DNA from: Artocarpus heterophyllus
Lineage: Eukaryota; Streptophyta; Magnoliopsida; Rosales; Moraceae
Assembly: GCA_025403435.1 (NCBI GenBank)
Contig: CM046345.1
Location: 3,355,052 to 3,419,051 of the forward strand
DNA length: 64,000 bases
Direction: 5' to 3'
This document shows positions 1 through 11,048 of the stretch, one piece after another. The notes beneath the pieces were generated by a model. The model was not told the DNA's origin. It searched no databases and worked only from the letters and a program-made list of their open reading frames with translations. The position numbers were made by a program, and so were the translations under genes. Position 1 is the stretch's first letter, and every line of letters starts with the position of its first letter.

Positions 1-660
1 CAGCATGTATATCGATCATACCCAAAGTGCCGATAAGTTGGCAGAACTGTGTACTAGCCAGTGGCCTCTTAAAAAAATTCTACAAGTTGCTTCTTAGTGC
101 GAACATAGGCTGTTTTGAGCAAACCCTACTGGATTTTTCATGTATGAAGTGGCAGTCCAACTCCATATGCTTGGACCGTTGATGGGAAACAGGATTAGCG
201 GCTTTATGAAGAGCCGCTTTGGTTGTCATAGTATAATGTCGGGAATGAGATAAAGGAATACCAAAGTCAGCCAAAAGATATTGCAGCCATTGCAATTCAC
301 ATGTAGCTTGTGCCATTGCTCGATATTCGGCTTCAGCAGAAGATCTAGACACAATATTTTGTTTCTTGGTCCTCCAAGAAATTGGACTGCTTCCAAGAAA
401 AATACAATATCCGCTTGTAGACCGTCAAGTGATAGCACAACCTGCCCAATCTGAGTCGGCATAAGCATTTAAGTGAGAAAAACTAGATGAAGCCAACTAG
501 GGACCTTTACCAGAACTACTTGTCAAGTAACATAGAATTCTCAAACTAGCATCAAGATGTGATTTCCTAGCCAATAGTTAATGCATATAAGTCGAGTGAC
601 GGTGAGATAAATCAAGCGACCGATAAGATGATGATAAATGGCAGGATCGAGTAAACGGTC
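1..660 (-). pseudogene. Degenerate Ty1/copia pol fragment (RT end and RNase H)
   Basis: Minus-strand translation of 80-352 gives the copia RNase H signature SRSSAEAEYRAMA followed further on by a KHMELDCHFIHEK-like segment. Minus translation near 590-660 gives a DPAIYHHLIGRLIYLTVTR segment typical of the end of copia reverse transcriptase. The reading frame changes several times, so no intact protein is possible. The fragment runs off the left edge of the window, so the 3' LTR is not seen. It ends exactly at the CGGTC target duplication (656-660) of the inserted copia element, and the RT domain resumes at 7001. This is an old inactive copy; the lineage within copia is not determined. Confidence 0.85.
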
Positions 661-1009
661 TGTTAAAAAAATTCGTGTTGCCCACGTGATATGTGCTGCC
701 CACGTGATACGGATTTGGCCCACGTGAGATTCAACTGCCTCATGTAACGGTTGGTAACTGTTACAACCGTGTGATGGTCACGGTATTAAATTATGGGTCC
801 CTGAGCACACAATTCATCAACACAACAAAATTACACCATCAAGTGAGAATTGAGAGTGCCCAGAAAACAACAATTCACGGAGGAACACAGTGAACAAATT
901 CGGTGGAAAACAGAGCATCAAACACAATGGCTGGAGGTATTGAATTCGATCCAATACGCTTCCGTTTTCTGTATTTTATGGTTGTTATTAATTGCACAAA
1001 CAACTAACA
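661..1009 (+). repeat. 5' LTR of the copia element (349 bp)
   Basis: Starts TGTTAAAAAAATTCG and ends CAACTAACA. It matches the 3' LTR base for base except for an extra 18-bp unit near the start, which adds one CACGTG G-box: 683-688, 701-706 and 721-726 here, against two in the 3' LTR. A near-palindrome at 747-770 (ACGGTTG arms) contains MYB-type cores. These fit an inducible plant LTR promoter, but activity is inference. Confidence 0.95.
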
Positions 1010-1011
1010 TT

Positions 1012-1024
1012 TGGTATCCGAGCC
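1012..1024 (+). other. Primer binding site (initiator-Met tRNA type)
   Basis: TGGTATCCGAGCC lies two bases after the 5' LTR end. It resembles the TGGTATCAGAGC site that plant copia elements use for tRNA-iMet priming, with one visible difference (C for A). The unrelated element at 63841 in this window shows the canonical form. Confidence 0.85.
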
Positions 1025-1369
1025 TTATACCTCTGCCTTGATGTTCAAATTTTGAACGAAAATTCTGTTTTCCCACGGTTTTTGTACCGTGAATTGGACT
1101 TTGTTTTTTTTTGATATTTTTCAATGTTACTGCTATAAAACCATTGGGTTAATGTTTTATTGATGTTTTATGATGAAAAACTGAGAAATTCTACATGTTT
1201 TTCCGGACTGTGCATGCCGGTTTTTTGGCCGTGAAAAGCATATGTTGATTAATATGAATACTTGGTTAATTATGTATTTTGAATTCATAAATCATCATAT
1301 CATTGATTTCTGAGCATTTTGGGATTTGGAACGCCTGAAATGGACGTCGGAGGGAAGAGAAAAAGTCAG

Positions 1370-1572
1370 GTTTTTCGACGGGTCGCGCGGGTCGCAGCCG
1401 GGTCAGAACGACCCGGCTGGAGGTTGAAGACGACCCATACGACAGGTCGTTTTGCATTCGGGCAGCAAAACGACCCGTCGTTTTAGCAGACGCGAGAAAC
1501 GACCTTCAGTGAAAAGACGCCGTTTTTGGGGACTCCCCCCCCTTCAGCGAAACGACGCCGTTCAAGGGACCA

Positions 1573-1610
<38 letters not shown>

Positions 1611-1660
1611 CTCCTCAAATGAAACGACGTCGTTTTGGCCAAAAAAAAAAAAAAAAATCC
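1370..1660 (+). repeat. Untranslated leader with GACGCCGTT repeats, C34 and poly(A) tracts
   Basis: Between the primer binding site and gag the leader holds degenerate copies of a GAAACGACGCCGTT-like unit near 1510-1530, 1548-1562 and 1620-1636. It also has an uninterrupted run of about 34 cytosines (1574-1607) and a run of about 17 adenines near 1640. No coding potential is evident. The C tract would be G34 on the other strand. Confidence 0.85.
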
Positions 1661-2331
1661 GAAAATAAAAAAAAATTTTAAATTTTTGGTTTTTGGATAT
1701 GCACATAATTCTTACAATAATTTCATGGGAAATTCAATTTAAGCATTATGTGCTAAATATTTGTTATATGCATTGTTTTGAGTTTTATTATGCATGTTAT
1801 TAAGTTAATTAACTCATTTAGCACAAATTAAGATTTTGTTCATAATTATTATATTGCCTATAGAACATGCAATTATCATGAATAATTGTGAACAAAATTA
1901 AATGTCTAAGTGATCCATATAATTTTAAATAATTGGAGCTTAGCCACAGCAACTCTAATTATGTAAAATTATATATTAATTTGTTTAGGATCACATTTGG
2001 TTAAAGGACATTTATTGTAATTAGTTGTATTTAATATAATAAATTTTATCCCACAGGAATTTTTATTATATTGATATAACTGATTAGGATAAAATATCAA
2101 ATTATATTTTCTGATTTACCCACAGGGATTAGAAAAGGGAACATAATTTGATAGTTTTATCATACAATTAAATGAATCTAATTGAATTAGAACTTTAGCC
2201 CACAGGCAAGTTTTATGTCATAGATTCATGATATTATGCATGATTTACATTGGTAAAGCATGATTTATGTTTAATAGCCTCAATATTTTGATCATAAGCA
2301 TGTTTATTTTAATTATGCAGTCATACAATCT

Positions 2332-5300
2332 GTGAATTTCTCTGATGTACGATGTGATATCCCTGAGCTAAAAGGGGATAACTACAAGGTCTGGAAGGAG
2401 AGAATACTCCTTCACTTAGGGTGGATGGACATTGATTATGCTATAAGAAAAGACGAGCCTATAATTACTGACACCAGCACTCAGGATGAGATTGCTCTTT
2501 ATGAACGTTGGGAGAGATCTAATCGCCTTAGCGTCATGTTCATAAAGACCAAAATCTCTGCTGGTATACGTGGTTCCGTCGAACAGTATGACAAGGTCCG
2601 GGCATTACTGAAAGCCGTTGATGAGCAATTTAAAACTTCAGATAAGGCACTTGCCAGCACCCTAATCATGAGGTTCTCATCCTTAAGACTCACCAGTGTG
2701 AGAAGTGTACGTGAGCACATCATGGAGATGAGGGACATAGCGACTCAATTAAAGAACCTTGAGGTGGATATGACTGAATCTTTCCTGGTGCACTACATTC
2801 TGAACACCCTACCAAAACAATATGGGCCCTTTAAGATTTCCTACAATACACATAAGGACAAATGGTCAATAAATGAACTTCTGACCATGTGTACTCAGGA
2901 AGAGGGGCGGCTTGTAATGGAAATGGGTGAAACTGCACTTACAACCACGAAAGGAAAGAATCAGAATCAAGACCAACATCAGGCCAAGGACAAAGGGAAG
3001 AGTAAAATGCCTCCCAAAGCTATCATTAAGAAGGAATCCAAGTGTTTCTTCTGTAAAAAGAAGGGACACATGAAGAAGGATTGCACAAAATTTCAGAGTT
3101 GGCTTGAGAAGAAAGGTAATTCAATCTCATTGGTTTGTTATGAATCTAATATGATCGATGTTGTTTATAACACATGGTGGATTGATTCTGGATCTACAAT
3201 CCATGTTTCGAATACCTTGCAGGGTATGCGAAAACTAAGGAAGCCACTGGGAAGTGAGCTAAGCATCTCTTCAGGAAACAAGATGCGTTCACATGTGGAA
3301 GCCATCGGAACATGCACCTTAGTTTTAAGTAGTGGTTTTACTTTGGAATTGGATAAGACATTTTATGTTCCAAACTTTTCTAGGAACTTGATTTCTGTTT
3401 CCAGACTTGTACATTTGGGATATTCCTTTACTTTTTCAGACAAATGTTTCAGTTTATTTTATAAATCTGATCTTGTTGGGAATGGTATTTTGTCTGATGG
3501 TCTTTTCTCAATTAACTTGCAAAATGAACCACATCATACTGCTATGCATGTTCAATCTGGCATTAAACGTTGTGTTATAAATGAGGATTCCTCTATGTTG
3601 TGGCATCGGAGATTAGGACATATCTCCATTGAGAGAATCAAGAGGTTAGTGACTGACGGAGTACTTAGTACTTTGGATTTTACTGACTTCGAGACTTGTG
3701 TGGGTTGCATTAAGGGAAAGCTAACCAACAAGTCTAAGAGAGGTGCCAAGAGGAGTTCAGAAATATTAGAAATCATACATTCAGATATTTGTAGTCCAGA
3801 TATGGACTCATATGGTCCGAGATACTTCAATTCTTTCATAGATGATTACTCACGGTACATGTATCTCTACTTGCTTCATACAAAGGACGAAGCATTAGAC
3901 GCCTTTAAGGTTTTCAAGGCTGAAGTAGAGAAACAATGCGAAAAGCAAATAAAGATCGTGAGGACAGATAGAGGTGGAGAATATTATGGTAGATACACTA
4001 AGGATGGACAAGCTCAAGGTCCATTTGCAAGGTTTCTTCAAGAACATGGGATAGTTGCCCAATACACCATGCCTGGTTCTCCGGATCAGAATGGTGTAGC
4101 AGAAAGAAGAAACCGAACATTAATGGACATGGTGAGGAGTATGCAGAGTAACTCTAACCTACCTAAGTCCTTGTGGACTGAAGCTCTTAAGACGGCTGTG
4201 TATATATTAAACCGGGTTCCGACAAAGGCTGTCCCAAAGACGCCATTTGAGTTATGGAAAGGTTGGAAACCGAGTTTGCGACATATACGCGTTTGGGGAT
4301 GTCCGTCTGAAGTAAGAGTATACAACCCACAAGAGAAGAAGCTAGATCCGAGGACCATTAGCGGATATTTCGTTGGCTATGCCGAGAGGTCCAAAGGATA
4401 TAGATTCTACTGTCCAACTCATAGCACTAGATTTGTGGAATCAAGGAACGCCAAGTTTCTTGAGAATGACTTGATTAGTGTGAGCGATCAATTTCAGAAC
4501 ATAATTTCTGAAGGAGATCATACTGAAGCTTAACCATCTACATCAAGTGATAGGTTGATCATAGTTCATAGCACTCCTATAGTCCAACCGAGTGTTGTGC
4601 AACCGATCATTGAGGTTCCACAAATTGCTGATAATAATCTAGAAGGTCAAGTTGCTCAAGAACCAATGGAAACAATTGAGCAACAAGTTGGACAACAGAT
4701 TCCTCAGGAAAATGTTGAACCAACATTAAGGAGATCTACTAGAGAAAGGAAATCGGCAATTTCTAGTGATTATGTTGTGTATCTACAAGAATCAGACTAT
4801 AACATTGGAGCCGAAAATGATCCCGAAACATTTTCATAAGCCATGAGTTGCCAAGAATTGAAACTTTGGTACGATGCAATGAAGGATAAGATGGATTCTA
4901 TGGCATCCAATGGAGTCTAGGATCTTGTCGAGTTGCTTGATGGTGCAAAAGCCATAGGGTGTAAATGGGTCTATAAGACGAAAAAAGACTCATTGGGCTA
5001 CATCGACAGATATAAGGCAAGACTCATCGCCAAAGGATTCACTCAGAAAGAAGGAATCGACTACAAGGAGACCTTTTCTCCTGTATCCAAGAAAGATTCT
5101 CTCCGCATCATCTTGGCACTTGTTGCTCATTTTGACTTAGAGTTACAACAGATGGATCTGAAAACGGCATTTCTCAATGGTGAACTAGAGGAAGAGGTTT
5201 ATATGAAACAACCAGAAGGATTCTCCTCTAGTAATGGTGAGCAGTTGGTATGTAAGCTTAAGAAATCCATATATGGGTTAAAGCAGGCCTCCCGTCAGTG

Positions 5301-6389
5301 GTATTTGAAATTTCATGATGTCATCTCTTCATTTGGATTTATAGAGAACATCATGGATCAATGTATATACCAGAAGGTCAGTGGGAGTAAAATTTATTTC
5401 CTGGTTCTATATGTGGATGACATTTTACTTGCAACCAATGACAATGGTATGCTACATGAGGTAAAACAATTCCTCTCTAAAAACTTTGACATGAAGGATA
5501 TGGGTGATGCATCCTTCGTTATAGGCATTAAGATACACAGAGACAGATATAAAGGCACTTTGGGTCTGTCTCGAGAAGCCTATATCAACAAAGTTTTGGA
5601 GAGATTTCGAATGAAAAATTGTTCACCGAGTATAGCTCCCATTGTGAAGGGTGACAGATTCAATTTGAATCAGTGCCCGAAAAATGACCTTGAAAGAGAA
5701 CAGATGCACAACATTCCATATGCTTCAGCTGTTGGAAGTCTTATGTATGCTCAGGTTTGCACAAGACCTGACATTGCATTTGCTGTAGGAATGTTGGGCA
5801 GATATCAAGTGATCCAGGATTAGACCACTGGAAGGCTGCAAAGAAGGTGATGAGGTACCTACAAGGAACCAAAGACTACATGCTTATGTATAGACGGACT
5901 GACAACTTGGAAGTCATTGGCTACTCTGATTCTGACTTTGCTGGCTGCATTGATTCACGGAAATCAACTTCCGGATACATTTTCATGCTAGCTAGTGGAG
6001 CTGTTTCATGGAGGAGCGCCAAACAAACCTTGACTGCTACTTCCACTATGGAGGCCGAGTTCGTATCCTGTTTTGAGGCTACCTCACATGGTGTATGGAT
6101 CAAGAGTTTCATTTCTGGGCTTAAGATTATGGATTCTATCTCTAGGCCGTTGAAGATATTCTGTGACAATTCAGCTGCTGTTTTTATGGCTAGAAACAAC
6201 AAGAGCGGTAGTCGAAGCAAACATATCGACATTAAGTATCTGGCCATACGAGAGCGTGTTAAGAATAAAGCAGTGGTCATTGAACACATAAGCACTGAAT
6301 TGATGATTGCCGATCCCTTGACTAAAGGCATGCCACCAGTAAAATTTAGGGATCATGTGGATAGAATGGGACTTGGTTCCCTTATGTAA
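2332..6389 (+). pseudogene. copia gag-pol polyprotein gene, broken
   Basis: Frame 2332-4533 covers gag, a zinc knuckle of the CX2CX4HX4C type (C238, C241, H246, C251), a protease DSG motif (D285) and integrase with an N-terminal HHCC segment and D485, D546, E591. The same frame continues at 4555-4839 and 4933-5823 with the reverse transcriptase YVDD box at 5410-5421. RNase H follows in another frame at 5847-6389 (SDSDFAGC and MEAEFVSC segments). Breaks seen: in-frame stops at 4531-4533, 4837-4839 and 4918-4920, and a one-base frameshift near 5808. The conserved gag start is GTG at 2332, with no in-frame ATG before 2425. All domains are recognisable, so decay is recent, but no complete polyprotein can be made. 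Confidence 0.95.
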
Positions 6390-6648
6390 TTTTGAATTAC
6401 TTGTTGTGAAACTCTATATTTATGATAATTTCTCTTTTCAGCTTCAATTAAGTGCGCAACTTTATTTATGAGAAATATCACTAAAGTTTAGGACCTAGAA
6501 TAAACATGGGGTTTATTCATTAAGATAAGATAGAAATCTAAGAAACAAGATATATTGTGATACATGGAAGATAATACTCGTTATTTAGAGGACCTGTCGC
6601 CATGATTCATGTATTTTGTTTCTCTTTATAGCAGTTGATGTAATACGT

Positions 6649-6664
6649 GAGCCAAGTGGGAGAA
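6649..6664 (+). other. Polypurine tract
   Basis: A purine-rich stretch, AAGTGGGAGAA, lies immediately before the 3' LTR. This is the expected site of plus-strand priming in LTR retrotransposons. Confidence 0.8.
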
Positions 6665-6995
6665 TGTTAAAAAAATTCGTGTTGCCCACGTGATACGGAT
6701 TTGGCCCACGTGAGATTCAACTGCCTCATGTAACGGTTGGTAACTGTTACAACCGTGTGATGGTCACGGTATTAAATTATGGGTCCCTGAGCACACAATT
6801 CATCAACACAACAAAATTACACCATCAAGTGAGAATTGAGAGTGCCCAGAAAACAACAATTCACGGAGGAACACAGTGAACAAATTCGGTGGAAAACAGA
6901 GCATCAAACACAATGGCTGGAGGTATTGAATTCGATCCAATACGCTTCCGTTTTCTGTATTTTATGGTTGTTATTAATTGCACAAACAACTAACA
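6665..6995 (+). repeat. 3' LTR of the copia element (331 bp)
   Basis: Identical by eye to the 5' LTR apart from lacking its 18-bp extra unit. It contains two CACGTG G-boxes (6687-6692, 6707-6712). It is followed directly by the target duplication CGGTC at 6996-7000. Confidence 0.95.
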
Positions 6996-7000
6996 CGGTC

Positions 7001-7970
7001 TCCATCATTGATGCCAAGTTTTAAATTTTGCTCCATTGGTGTTTGAGCAAAACGACACCCACACATTCTCATGTCATCTAGAATATCGAGTGCACTTTAT
7101 TTGATAGAGGAAAATACCTTGTGAAGATTGAGTAATTTCTATCCTGAGAAAATATTTCAGAGAGCCAAGGTCCTTGATGCTAAATTTGTCATTTAACATT
7201 TGCTTTAATGATTCTATCCCCTTCAAATTGTCACCTGCCACAAAGATGTCAGCAACATATGTCAAGACAAAAATGGAGCCACTAGTAATGTTCTTAGAAA
7301 AAAGTGTGTACTCTGCTTTTGATTGAGCAAAACCACAGACAACAAGGAGTCTCTAGCAAACCAATTACAGCTTGCTTGAGGCCATACAACGATTTATTAA
7401 GTCGACACACACGTTTTTCTTTCTCCCCCCTCCTTTTGATAACCAAGAGGTATTTCCATATAGACTTCTTCGTGTAGATCTCTATGAAGGAATGCTTTAT
7501 TCACCTCAAGTTGGTGTAGAGACCATCTTTTTGTGGCGGCAATGTCATGTAAACATTAAGCAATAACCATTTTGGCTACCAGTGCAAAAGTCTCACTGTA
7601 ACCAATCCCTTCTAGTTGCGTATAACCTTTTGCAACTAAACGTGCCTTATATCTTTCAATTGTACCATTGGAATGATACTTACTCTTGTAAACTCATTTA
7701 CAACCAATTGGTTGCTTACCATGCGGAAGAGTGGTAATGGTCCACGCATTATTCCTTTCAAGAGCATCAATTTCTGTAGTCATATCTTTTCTCCACTCCA
7801 AGATTTTGACAGCTTGTGAAAAAGATTTAGGTTTTAACTTGAACCAAGAAAGGTGAGAAAAGCTTGATGTTTGTTGAATAAACGATCACAGGAAACAACA
7901 TAAGAGAGAGGATAAGGAATAGTACTGTTCGAGCTTGAGAAGTGCAATCCGACATAATCTCAGGTATAAG
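7001..7970 (-). pseudogene. Degenerate Ty1/copia reverse transcriptase, upstream half
   Basis: Minus translation gives, from high to low coordinate, a YPLSYVVSCDRLF-like spacer end, ALERNNAWTITTLPHGKQPIGCK, a broken [12 protein letters not shown] segment, a YGLKQA segment, and LTYVADIFVAGDN with IKDLGSLKYFL. These are consecutive pieces of copia RT. The catalytic YVDD box reads YVAD, so one catalytic aspartate is lost. A stop falls in the K-W-V-Y-K motif near 7690 and frames shift repeatedly. It is continuous with 1-660 across the younger insertion. Confidence 0.88.
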
Positions 7971-7974
7971 GTTA

Positions 7975-9230
7975 TCACAAGTAATAAAACTCGGTGAATC
8001 CGAGGTCGATCCCATAAGAAAAAGATAATATAAAGGTCTAATATATTATTTATATTATTTTGTTGAGTTAGACAATTATTTACAAGTTGTTTACAATTTA
8101 ATTACAAGTTTTACAGATTCTTCCATTTTATGATTTTTGAGTGATTTATTAAATTTACGTAAAAATTAACTAATTTTAAAGCAGAAAATAAAATTAACCC
8201 TAGAATTTTAACAACAAAAAATGCAACTAACTTAAAACAGATTATTAAAATTAAAGATAGAACTTTAATAATAAGAGAAGTTAATTTTAAAGCAAAACAG
8301 TGATTAAAAAAATGCTAAGAGTTAAAGATTTTATTCTACCAATTAACTTAACTATATTTTAGTTTTTCTAAATTATTTATTAAAAGGTTTAACAATGCAA
8401 TATGTCAACTTCTGTTGACAATAAATCAAGATTTACCAATCATTTAATGTGGTAGTTTGTTTCTATATATAATGCAACAAAACCTAATTTTAACAAATAA
8501 ATATGATTTTAAAATTAATTAACTAAAATAACTAACAAAATAAAAGTTAAGCATTTATTGTGCCTTTTCTGTCTATGATTAATCAAAGTCCTCCAAAGTA
8601 TTATCCGCCCAGTCTATGTCTATGATGAATCAAAACTCTATTTTGCAAGAATTTTGGCTAAATTAATAATAAAATCATAGGTTTTTTGAAAGTAGTTTTA
8701 ACATTATTACAACTTAGAAAACTAAGAAAAAATAATTATAACTAAGCTAAAACTGCTAGAGTTTCTCCCTCTTTCCTCAGCTAAAAAAGAATTTAGAAAG
8801 AGATTTCAAAAATAATAACAACAACTAAAATAAACTAAACACATAACTTAAATATTATTTACTGAAAATATTACACATAAACTACACTAAATAATAGACA
8901 CAAAATCCAGCATAAAGTTGAGTTAAAAAACTCGGCGTTTTACACTTACTCTCGGACGAAGAAAACTTCGAAGGAATGCATGGGCTTTTACAAACGAAGC
9001 CATGCACTATCACAAGTGATTTACAAATAAAAAATAAAACAAAGGGTCTACATGAGAATCGGTATAAAAGAAATGTCAAAAAAGCAGGTAAAATATTTAC
9101 ATCGGGATGAGAAGGAATCCAAGTTGCAGCCAAATTTTGTTAAAAATAATGCCAAGCGCAAGCTCCCATTGGCTGATTTGTCTCCTCTTTGACATTTTGA
9201 CTCCCAAATTGGCCTTTTTTACACCGTTTC
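7975..9230. repeat. Unclassified AT-rich repeat, left part
   Basis: The copia similarity stops near 7970 and AT-rich DNA begins with an ACTCGGTGAATCCGAGG stem-like segment. No protein-coding signal is seen; the 83-codon minus frame at 8882-9133 resembles nothing I know. The segment ends at the GTTTC duplication (9226-9230) of the solo LTR that follows, and similar AT-rich DNA resumes at 15905. I infer an unclassified element inserted in the old copia copy. Exact ends and class are unknown. Confidence 0.45.
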
Positions 9231-10409
9231 TACGACGACCCGTCTTTTCGAGCAATTACTTAACTTTTTTAAACATAATTACTTAAACATTAATCTTACT
9301 TACTTAGTAAGAAAAATACTGAATTAAAATTTTTTTCTTTTCCTTTTAACATTCTTTAAAACGTACCTTAAAACTGTTGCGACTTTTGTCGCCATTTAAG
9401 TTGAGACCTTGTTCAACCAATGCCTTTAAAACCCTTTTTAAATTATTTCTTAAAACTTAATAAGAAACAATTACTGAAACATAGCTTAAAACTTAACTTT
9501 GCAATTGGATAAAATGTTTCGTAAAATATAACTTAAACTTTGAAAACATTTCTTAAAACTATGATTTTCTCAATACCTTGAAAACACTACATTAAATAAT
9601 GGAAAACCTTTCCTTTGTGTAGCGGAAGCTAACTATAGTGGTATCCATACCCAAATCTTCGCATCTGCCCTCTGCAGTACCCAACTCTTCTGACGAGTCC
9701 TACTGGTCGCCCATAAGCTACCTACAACATGAAGGAACTTTTTATGAGCTTACGCTCAGTAAGTTCAAATGCAATCTCACAAATCATTTGAGCATGCTTT
9801 AAAAACTTCTCTTATAAAAACCTTTCTCTTAAAATGTTTTCCATAAGCATTTTTCATAAACATTTCTAAACACGTTTTTCATAAACTTTTCTGAAATGTT
9901 TGCTTAAACATTTTTCATAAAACATTTCTGAAACATTTTTTTTTTCATAAACCTTTTCTTGAAAACATAAAAATGTTTTTCATAAACACTTAACATAAAA
10001 CATTTTTCAAAATGATTTTCATAAGCATTTAACGTAAATACTTTATAATAAGGAATACAAGCAAATTCATAATACATGATTCCAATTATGCTCAATTATG
10101 AACTTCAAGTATGAGCATTTTATGAACATTCTTTTCTTACTTTAACTTTCTACCTTTATTCCTTAACTTTCCTTATCTTACTTTAACTTTCTATCCTTGT
10201 TTCTTATCTTTTCTTATCTTACTTTAGCTTCTTTATTTTACTTTAGTGTTCGTACCAACATTATTAATCATGAGATCATAAATATGATGCTTCTCTTGTA
10301 GAAGACTTCAGACCATCGAACATCGAGGTCATATACCTCACATCTAAGAGGTCAAACTTTAACTTTACTTTCATTATCTCACAACAAGGAGGCTGGTATG
10401 ACACTTTCT

Positions 10410-10625
10410 TTTTATCTTTACGTTACCTTCTCATTAGCTTTAGTGAGCATATCAAATGCAATCACATCATATGCAAACACACTTGCAATTCATAGCTTGT
10501 ATTGTAAAACCTATTGCATAACAAATGCAACATAAAACACAAACACATTTTGCAAATCATAACTTATATTCTGAAACTTATTGCATAACAAATGCAACAT
10601 ATAACGCAAACACATTTATAAACGT
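10410..10625. repeat. Tandem repeat within the large LTR
   Basis: Two adjacent diverged copies of a unit containing TATTGCATAACAAATGCAACATA, AACACAAACACATTT-like and AATCATAACTT-like segments, at roughly 10440-10545 and 10546-10620. It is noncoding and part of the 9231-15904 LTR. Confidence 0.6.
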
Positions 10626-10910
10626 ATACATAAATATTTAAAAATCATTTACTTCATGCTATAGGTGAAGTTTGAATTTACCTGGACTTAGCTCTAACAT
10701 TCTATATTCCATTATTGTCTTATTCCTTTTCCTTCCATTAGTCGGCTTCTGTATCCTAATCAAATGACAACTGACTTATTAGTTAACTTTCTTTATTATC
10801 AATCCACTTGATTGATAACTTAACTTAAACTTTAAACATTCATTCTTTCTTTTCATAACTTGGTATAGTATCGATCTACCATTCTTTTACTTTATACCCT
10901 GTTACTTTTA

Positions 10911-11048
10911 ACTTTGTAACCCACCAGATTACCGTACTTTTTACTTAACTTCGTAATCTATAGGGTTATCACTCTTTATACTTATCTCTGTAACCCATTG
11001 GGTTACCTTTTTCTTTACCTAACTTTGTAATCCACCGGGTTATCGTTC
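10911..11048. repeat. Four spaced GTAACCCAyyGGGTTAC palindromes
   Basis: Degenerate self-complementary units start near 10915, 10952, 10989 and 11027, spaced about 37 bp. The third reads GTAACCCATTGGGTTAC, a clean palindrome. Each is preceded by an ACTTTG- or ATCTCTG-like segment. No coding role is seen. Confidence 0.75.

Larger units (their letters stand above)
661..6995 (+). mobile_element. Complete-length Ty1/copia LTR retrotransposon, coding-defective
   Basis: The element has LTRs at both ends (661-1009 and 6665-6995), each starting TG and ending CA, a primer binding site just after the 5' LTR, a purine-rich tract just before the 3' LTR and a perfect 5-bp target duplication CGGTC at 656-660 and 6996-7000. 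Domain order is gag, protease, integrase, reverse transcriptase, RNase H, which defines Ty1/copia. The two LTRs read identical apart from one 18-bp duplication in the 5' copy, so the insertion is recent. The coding region nevertheless has several breaks (see the gag-pol entry). It is inserted in the RT region of an older minus-strand copia element. Confidence 0.96.
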
